Source: Polaribacter sp.
GTDB lineage: Bacteria; Bacteroidota; Bacteroidia; Flavobacteriales; Flavobacteriaceae
Length of the DNA: 19,059 bases
Direction of reading: 5' to 3'
NCBI GenBank assembly: GCA_029248845.1
Contig: JAQWIO010000089.1
Span: forward strand, 1-19,059
The translations under genes and the position numbers were made by a program. Below, piece by piece: positions 15,020 through 19,059 of this stretch; position 1 is the stretch's first letter, and every line of letters begins with the position of its first letter. The notes under the pieces are model-generated. The model had not been told where the DNA came from. It was given only the letters and a program-made list of their open reading frames with translations, and did not search any database.

Positions 15020-17473
15020 ATGCTGCAGGAAAAACAAACAGTTAATAAACAAAAACTTTCTTTTGAGGATTTTAAGGCTGAAATTTTAAACGACTACAAA
15101 ATTGCTAAAATCAGTAGAGAGTGTAGTTTGTTAGGGCGTAGAGAGGTGCTTACAGGCAAAGCCAAATTTGGTATTTTTGGTGACGGAAAAGAAATTCCGC
15201 AACTAGCAATGGCAAAAGCATTTAAAATTGGAGATTTTAGATCTGGTTATTATAGAGATCAAACATTCATGATGGCTATTGGCGAATTAACCGCACAACA
15301 ATTCTTTGCAGCCTTGTATGCTCATACAGATATAAAAGCAGACCCAATGTCTGCTGGAAGACAGATGGGTGGTCATTTTGCAACACATAGCTTGAATGAA
15401 GATGGCACTTGGAAAGACTTAACGAAACAATATAACTCAAGCTCCGACATTTCACCAACTGCTGCTCAAATGCCTCGATTGCTTGGGCTAGCTCAAGCTT
15501 CAAAAATTTACAGAACAGAAAAAAGCATTCATCATAAATCTACATTTTCAAATAGTGGAAATGAAGTTGCCTGGGGCACTATTGGTAATGCAAGCACAAG
15601 CGAAGGTTTATTTTTTGAAACTATAAACGCTGCAGGTGTTTTACAAGTTCCTATCTTAATGAGTGTTTGGGACGATGAATACGGAATTTCAGTTCATGCA
15701 AAGCATCAAACAACAAAAGAAAGTATTTCAGAAATTTTAAAAGGTTTCCAGAGAGAAAAGGATAAAGAAGGATATGAAATTTTTGTTGTCAATGGTTGGG
15801 ATTATGTTCAACTGATAGATATCTACAACAAAGCTGCAAAAATTGCAAGAGAAGAACATGTACCGGTTCTTATTCATGTGAAAGAACTAACTCAGCCTCA
15901 AGGACACTCTACTTCTGGATCTCATGAACGATACAAGGAAAAAGAAAGATTAAATTGGGAAAAAGAACACGATTGTATCACTAAAATGCGAAACTGGATT
16001 TTAGACTTTGAATTAGAAACTGAAACAGGTGAAATTTTACGCTTTGTAAATTCAGAAGAAGAAATTATTATACTAGAAAAAGAAGTAAAAAAAGAAGTTG
16101 TACTTGCAAAAAGAAATGCTTGGAATGCATTTATAAATGAAATTAAAGCCGAAGTTTCAGCCGCTTGTCAAATACTAGATAAAATTGCCGTTAAAAGTAA
16201 AAATAGGGCTTTCATTATCAAGTATAAAAAAGAATTAACATCTATTATTGAACCGAGTCGAAAAGACGTTTTATCAATAACCAGAAAAACTCTACGTTTC
16301 CTTAAAGATGAAGATTTTCCAGAAAAAATATTACTTCAAAATTTCATTAAAGAATCTCTAAAAGATGCTTCAGTAAAATTCTCATCTCACTTAAATAGTG
16401 AATCAGAGTTTAAAGCGATAAATGTTTCTGAAAAAAAACCGATATACACTAAAAAGAAAGATTTAGTAGATGCAAGGATTATCATGAGAGATAATTTTGA
16501 CGCCCTACTTAAAAAACACCCCGAAGTAGTCATTTTCGGCGAAGATGTAGGTCTCATTGGTGACGTAAATCAAGGACTTGAGGGGCTTCAAGAAAAATAT
16601 GGAGAGATAAGAGTATCTGACACAGGTATTAGAGAAGCAACAATAATTGGACAAGGTATCGGTTTAGCAATGCGGGGCTTAAGGCCTATTGCAGAAATAC
16701 AATACTTAGATTACTTATTATATGCATTGCAAATTATGAGTGACGATTTAGCCACACTTCATTACAGAACTTTTGGGAAACAAAAAGCGCCATTAATCAT
16801 TAGAACACGAGGTCACAGATTAGAAGGAATCTGGCATGCAGGCTCACCAATAGGAGGAATCATAAATAACGTTAGAGGCATTCATGTTTTAGTTCCAAGA
16901 AATATGACAAAAGCTGCAGGGTTTTATAATACATTACTAGAAGGTGATGAACCTGCTTTGGTTATTGAATGCTTAAATGGATACAGGTTAAAAGAAGAAT
17001 TACCAATAAATCTAGGAGAATTTAAAATACCTATTGGACAAGTTGAAATAGTTAAAAAAGGTACAGATTTAACAGTTGTCTCTTACGGTTCTACATTGAG
17101 GATTGTTGAAAAGGTTGCTTTAGAATTAGAACAAGTAGCTATAAACATCGAAATTATAGACATACAAAGCCTACTTCCTTTTGATTTAAATCATGACTGT
17201 GTAAAAAGTTTAGCAAAGACAAATAAATTACTAGTCATTGATGAAGATGTCCCTGGGGGAGCTTCGGCATATCTTCTTCAGGAAATTATAGAAAAACAAA
17301 ATGGTTATAACTATTTAGATAGTAAACCTGCTACGTTGACTGCCAAAGCTCATAGAACCGCCTATGGAACAGATGGAGATTACTTTTCAAAACCTTCGGC
17401 AGAAGATATTTTTGAAAAAATATATGAAATAATGCATGAAGCTAACCCAATTAAATATAAAAGTTTATATTAA
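15020..17473 (+). CDS. Fused 2-oxoacid dehydrogenase E1 alpha/beta
   Basis: An 817-residue fusion of both E1 subunits of a thiamine-diphosphate 2-oxoacid dehydrogenase, which decarboxylates a 2-keto acid and acylates the E2 lipoyl domain. E1 alpha spans about 20-460, E1 beta about 480-817. The loop GHSTSGSHERY (295-305) resembles the branched-chain enzyme (HHSTS) more than pyruvate dehydrogenase. E1 beta has GIREATIIGQGIGLAMRGLR with E539 at the cofactor-activating glutamate. In E1 alpha the usual GDG...NN cofactor motif reads GNA (189-191) and, 28 residues on, D218-D219 (WDDEYGIS): the Mg-ligand Asp is Asn and the second Asn is Asp. Fusion is normal for this phylum. Likely substrate: branched-chain 2-keto acids, uncertain. 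No E2 or E3 gene is adjacent. Confidence 0.9.
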   Translation: MLQEKQTVNKQKLSFEDFKAEILNDYKIAKISRECSLLGRREVLTGKAKFGIFGDGKEIPQLAMAKAFKIGDFRSGYYRDQTFMMAIGELTAQQFFAALYAHTDIKADPMSAGRQMGGHFATHSLNEDGTWKDLTKQYNSSSDISPTAAQMPRLLGLAQASKIYRTEKSIHHKSTFSNSGNEVAWGTIGNASTSEGLFFETINAAGVLQVPILMSVWDDEYGISVHAKHQTTKESISEILKGFQREKDKEGYEIFVVNGWDYVQLIDIYNKAAKIAREEHVPVLIHVKELTQPQGHSTSGSHERYKEKERLNWEKEHDCITKMRNWILDFELETETGEILRFVNSEEEIIILEKEVKKEVVLAKRNAWNAFINEIKAEVSAACQILDKIAVKSKNRAFIIKYKKELTSIIEPSRKDVLSITRKTLRFLKDEDFPEKILLQNFIKESLKDASVKFSSHLNSESEFKAINVSEKKPIYTKKKDLVDARIIMRDNFDALLKKHPEVVIFGEDVGLIGDVNQGLEGLQEKYGEIRVSDTGIREATIIGQGIGLAMRGLRPIAEIQYLDYLLYALQIMSDDLATLHYRTFGKQKAPLIIRTRGHRLEGIWHAGSPIGGIINNVRGIHVLVPRNMTKAAGFYNTLLEGDEPALVIECLNGYRLKEELPINLGEFKIPIGQVEIVKKGTDLTVVSYGSTLRIVEKVALELEQVAINIEIIDIQSLLPFDLNHDCVKSLAKTNKLLVIDEDVPGGASAYLLQEIIEKQNGYNYLDSKPATLTAKAHRTAYGTDGDYFSKPSAEDIFEKIYEIMHEANPIKYKSLY

Positions 17474-17582
17474 ACTTGGTGCAAATAACAGAATTATAAG
17501 GGTCAAAATTGATGAATTCTGAGTATTAATATTTAAATCAAAATTTCATTGATTCGCAAATAACTCTTAAAAAAAATACTTT

Positions 17583-17620
17583 CTATTTTTCTCGAAGTAA
17601 ATATTTACTCAAAAAAATAG
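17583..17620. terminator. Imperfect inverted repeat in the convergent intergenic region
   Basis: The 17474-17726 stretch between the convergent E1 and DUF2851 genes is AT-rich and without a credible gene. At its centre CTATTTTT (17583-17590) pairs with AAAAATAG (17613-17620), and inside it AGTAAAT/ATTTACT forms a 14-nt palindrome (17596-17609). It could serve as a bidirectional terminator, but the stem is almost pure A/T and has unequal inner bulges. Confidence 0.35.
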
Positions 17621-17726
17621 ACACCCTTAGATGGAGCAAAAAAATGAGTACAATAAAAACCTACTATATAAGTTCAAATATTAAATATATTTTAAGATTC
17701 AGAAATCCATTAAAAATTTAATTATT

Positions 17727-18998
17727 TTATCGTTGCAATAAGTGATTTCCTACTGCACACTGTAAGCACAATTTTTTTGCACAATAATTATTTTTAAGCT
17801 CCAACAAAGCTTGCGTATCAAGTACAGATCTAGAATTAATTTTCAAATCATTAAACTTATAAATAATACTGTTTTTTTCTGGCTTAATTTTTTGAAAAAA
17901 ATCTAAAAAATCATGTTCATTAACATCTCCTCTTCCTCTCTTGTACAAAAATATTAAAGGAATTACAGTATTTATCAATACTAAATTGATAAACTGTTTT
18001 GTTAATTTTTTGGATGAAAAGCTTGAATTTTTATGGAATGTATAATGTGTATTCCAAAATGAATTTACGTTTACATTAAATAAATTATAAAAGCCTTTTA
18101 ATGTTTGTATTTTTATTAATTTAGAAAATAAACCTTGATGAAGATGATAGAGAGAAATTAATTGTGCAATTCGTATCGTTGGAAAATTTGAAGGCCGCAT
18201 CCTAAAAAAGGAAAACTGATTATTTGATATTGAACTCAGCTTGTATTTATGCTTTAAGTAGTGAAATTCTTTTTTTAATTGTTGATGATATATATCTTCA
18301 ATTTTTTCTTCCAAAAACCCAGATTGTCCAAAAAGTAAAGCTGTTAATTTATTTTCATCAGATCGAACTCTTCTCAATATTGAAAAATCAAAAGAATTTG
18401 CCAAACTCAAAAAAACGTCTCCATTCACTTTTAATCCAAAACTCTTAGCTAATAATTTAAACAATACAGCTTCAAAATCATTTTTATTAGCGAATAAAAT
18501 CTCTTTCATTTCATTTGATTTTCTTTCTAATCTCTCAAAGAATAAACGCTCTTTCCAATTTTCAAAAATAAAACTATCGATAGTATGTATTTCGTTTTCA
18601 CAAGAAATCCAGCGTTGCTTTGCAGAATATAAATTAAGGTAATTATTTAAAGCAGTATTTAAAACAAAGTCCTTTAAAATTAAAACTGGTAAAGGCTTGT
18701 TATTCCTCATAAAAACAGTTGAATCATCTTCCCAAACAACATGTAAAATAACAGCATCATAACTGGGATCCAGTTCATGATTATGAGCATACCAATCTGA
18801 GGATTTTAAATGAATTTCAACATTACCAACCCAATGATGATTTTCAATTTTCATCTGAGCATTCAGGAAATCGGGACCGGAATTATGATTGTGAATACCC
18901 GGTTTTAAAATCAACAAACTTTCTTTTGTAGTTGTTTTTAAATCATCAAATGAAAGTAACTGAAACTTCCAAACATAATGAAGAAAATCTTCATTCAT
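17727..18998 (-). CDS. DUF2851 family protein
   Basis: A 423-residue protein of a Bacteroidetes-typical family of unknown function. The conserved N-terminal third carries GIHNHNSGPDFLNAQ (34-48), GNVEIHLKSSDW (58-69), HNHELD (72-77) and DAVILHVVWEDD. The rest is helical and basic, ending in a cysteine cluster C406, C411, C414 with H419 that could bind metal. There is no signal peptide or membrane segment, so it is probably cytosolic. P42-D43 followed 18 residues later by E61-I-H63 in a beta-strand setting recalls the PD-(D/E)xK nuclease core, a hypothesis only. It is convergent with E1; the ATG at 18998 follows an A-rich leader. Family call is from remembered motifs. Confidence 0.8.
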   Translation of the reverse strand: MNEDFLHYVWKFQLLSFDDLKTTTKESLLILKPGIHNHNSGPDFLNAQMKIENHHWVGNVEIHLKSSDWYAHNHELDPSYDAVILHVVWEDDSTVFMRNNKPLPVLILKDFVLNTALNNYLNLYSAKQRWISCENEIHTIDSFIFENWKERLFFERLERKSNEMKEILFANKNDFEAVLFKLLAKSFGLKVNGDVFLSLANSFDFSILRRVRSDENKLTALLFGQSGFLEEKIEDIYHQQLKKEFHYLKHKYKLSSISNNQFSFFRMRPSNFPTIRIAQLISLYHLHQGLFSKLIKIQTLKGFYNLFNVNVNSFWNTHYTFHKNSSFSSKKLTKQFINLVLINTVIPLIFLYKRGRGDVNEHDFLDFFQKIKPEKNSIIYKFNDLKINSRSVLDTQALLELKNNYCAKKLCLQCAVGNHLLQR

Positions 18999-19035
18999 AG
19001 TTTTTTTTTTAATTTAAGATACAAAAATTGCATAT

Positions 19036-19059
19036 ACTATTATAAATATTTATAATAGT
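19036..19059. repeat. Perfect 24-nt AT-rich palindrome at the window edge
   Basis: ACTATTATAAAT is followed directly by its exact reverse complement ATTTATAATAGT. It begins 37 nt upstream of the DUF2851 start codon, so it could be an operator, or the stem of a terminator for a gene beyond the window. The symmetry may extend past the last base shown. Confidence 0.5.

Noticed and set aside
15276..15503. 75-codon minus-strand ORF within the E1 gene
   Set aside because: Antisense to the conserved E1 alpha domain; no promoter or motif.
17644..17721. 25-codon ORF (ATG at 17644) preceded by GGAG in the convergent intergenic region
   Set aside because: Composition is that of random AT-rich DNA, no promoter-like element is near, and Shine-Dalgarno use is not expected in this phylum apart from rpsU.

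Overview
The window looks like a core-chromosome segment of a marine-type member of the Flavobacteriaceae (Bacteroidetes); a Polaribacter/Tenacibaculum-like genome is my best guess. The reasons are the AT-rich base composition, gene starts preceded by A-rich leaders with no Shine-Dalgarno, several promoters of the Bacteroidetes type (TTG, 19 nt, TAnnTTTG), Bacteroidetes-specific families (DUF2851, fused E1 alpha/beta, outer-membrane barrel protein), and signal peptides ending in FSQ/FAQ. I see no insertion sequence, prophage, CRISPR array or integron.

Region 1 (1-2222, all minus strand) is a translation cluster read right to left: rpsU (bS21), a Xer-type tyrosine recombinase, the hibernation factor hpf, four tRNA genes (Thr-TGT, Tyr-GTA, Gly-TCC, Thr-GGT) and the 5' end of tuf. 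rpsU has a good promoter, an intrinsic terminator and, unusually for this phylum, a near-perfect Shine-Dalgarno. The recombinase and hpf overlap by ATGA. The tRNA-tuf unit has its own promoter.

Region 2 (2273-8260, all minus strand) has two tight gene runs. The first is an AGCS sodium:amino-acid symporter, a membrane-anchored triple helix-hairpin-helix protein and a long-chain/isovaleryl-type acyl-CoA dehydrogenase, ending in a structured intergenic element. The second is a PspC-domain protein, a two-TM potassium channel with RCK domain and an RmlD-like sugar-nucleotide reductase, ending in a hairpin terminator.

Region 3 (8372-17473, plus strand) starts at a divergent intergenic region with a 14-nt inverted repeat. 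It holds uvrA (TTG start), a LOG-family phosphoribohydrolase, a large secreted M1-peptidase-like protein without zinc ligands fused to a predicted outer-membrane barrel (also TTG start), and a fused 2-oxoacid dehydrogenase E1 alpha/beta gene with its own promoter.

Region 4 (17474-19059) has a 253-nt AT-rich convergent intergenic stretch with an imperfect inverted repeat, then a DUF2851 gene on the minus strand, with a perfect 24-nt palindrome upstream of it at the window edge.

I found no clearly new multi-gene defence or mobile system. The points most worth a second look are the Shine-Dalgarno-bearing rpsU, the zinc-less M1-like/barrel fusion, the exchanged Mg-thiamine-diphosphate ligands in E1 alpha, the degenerate first zinc module of UvrA, and a nuclease-like motif in DUF2851.
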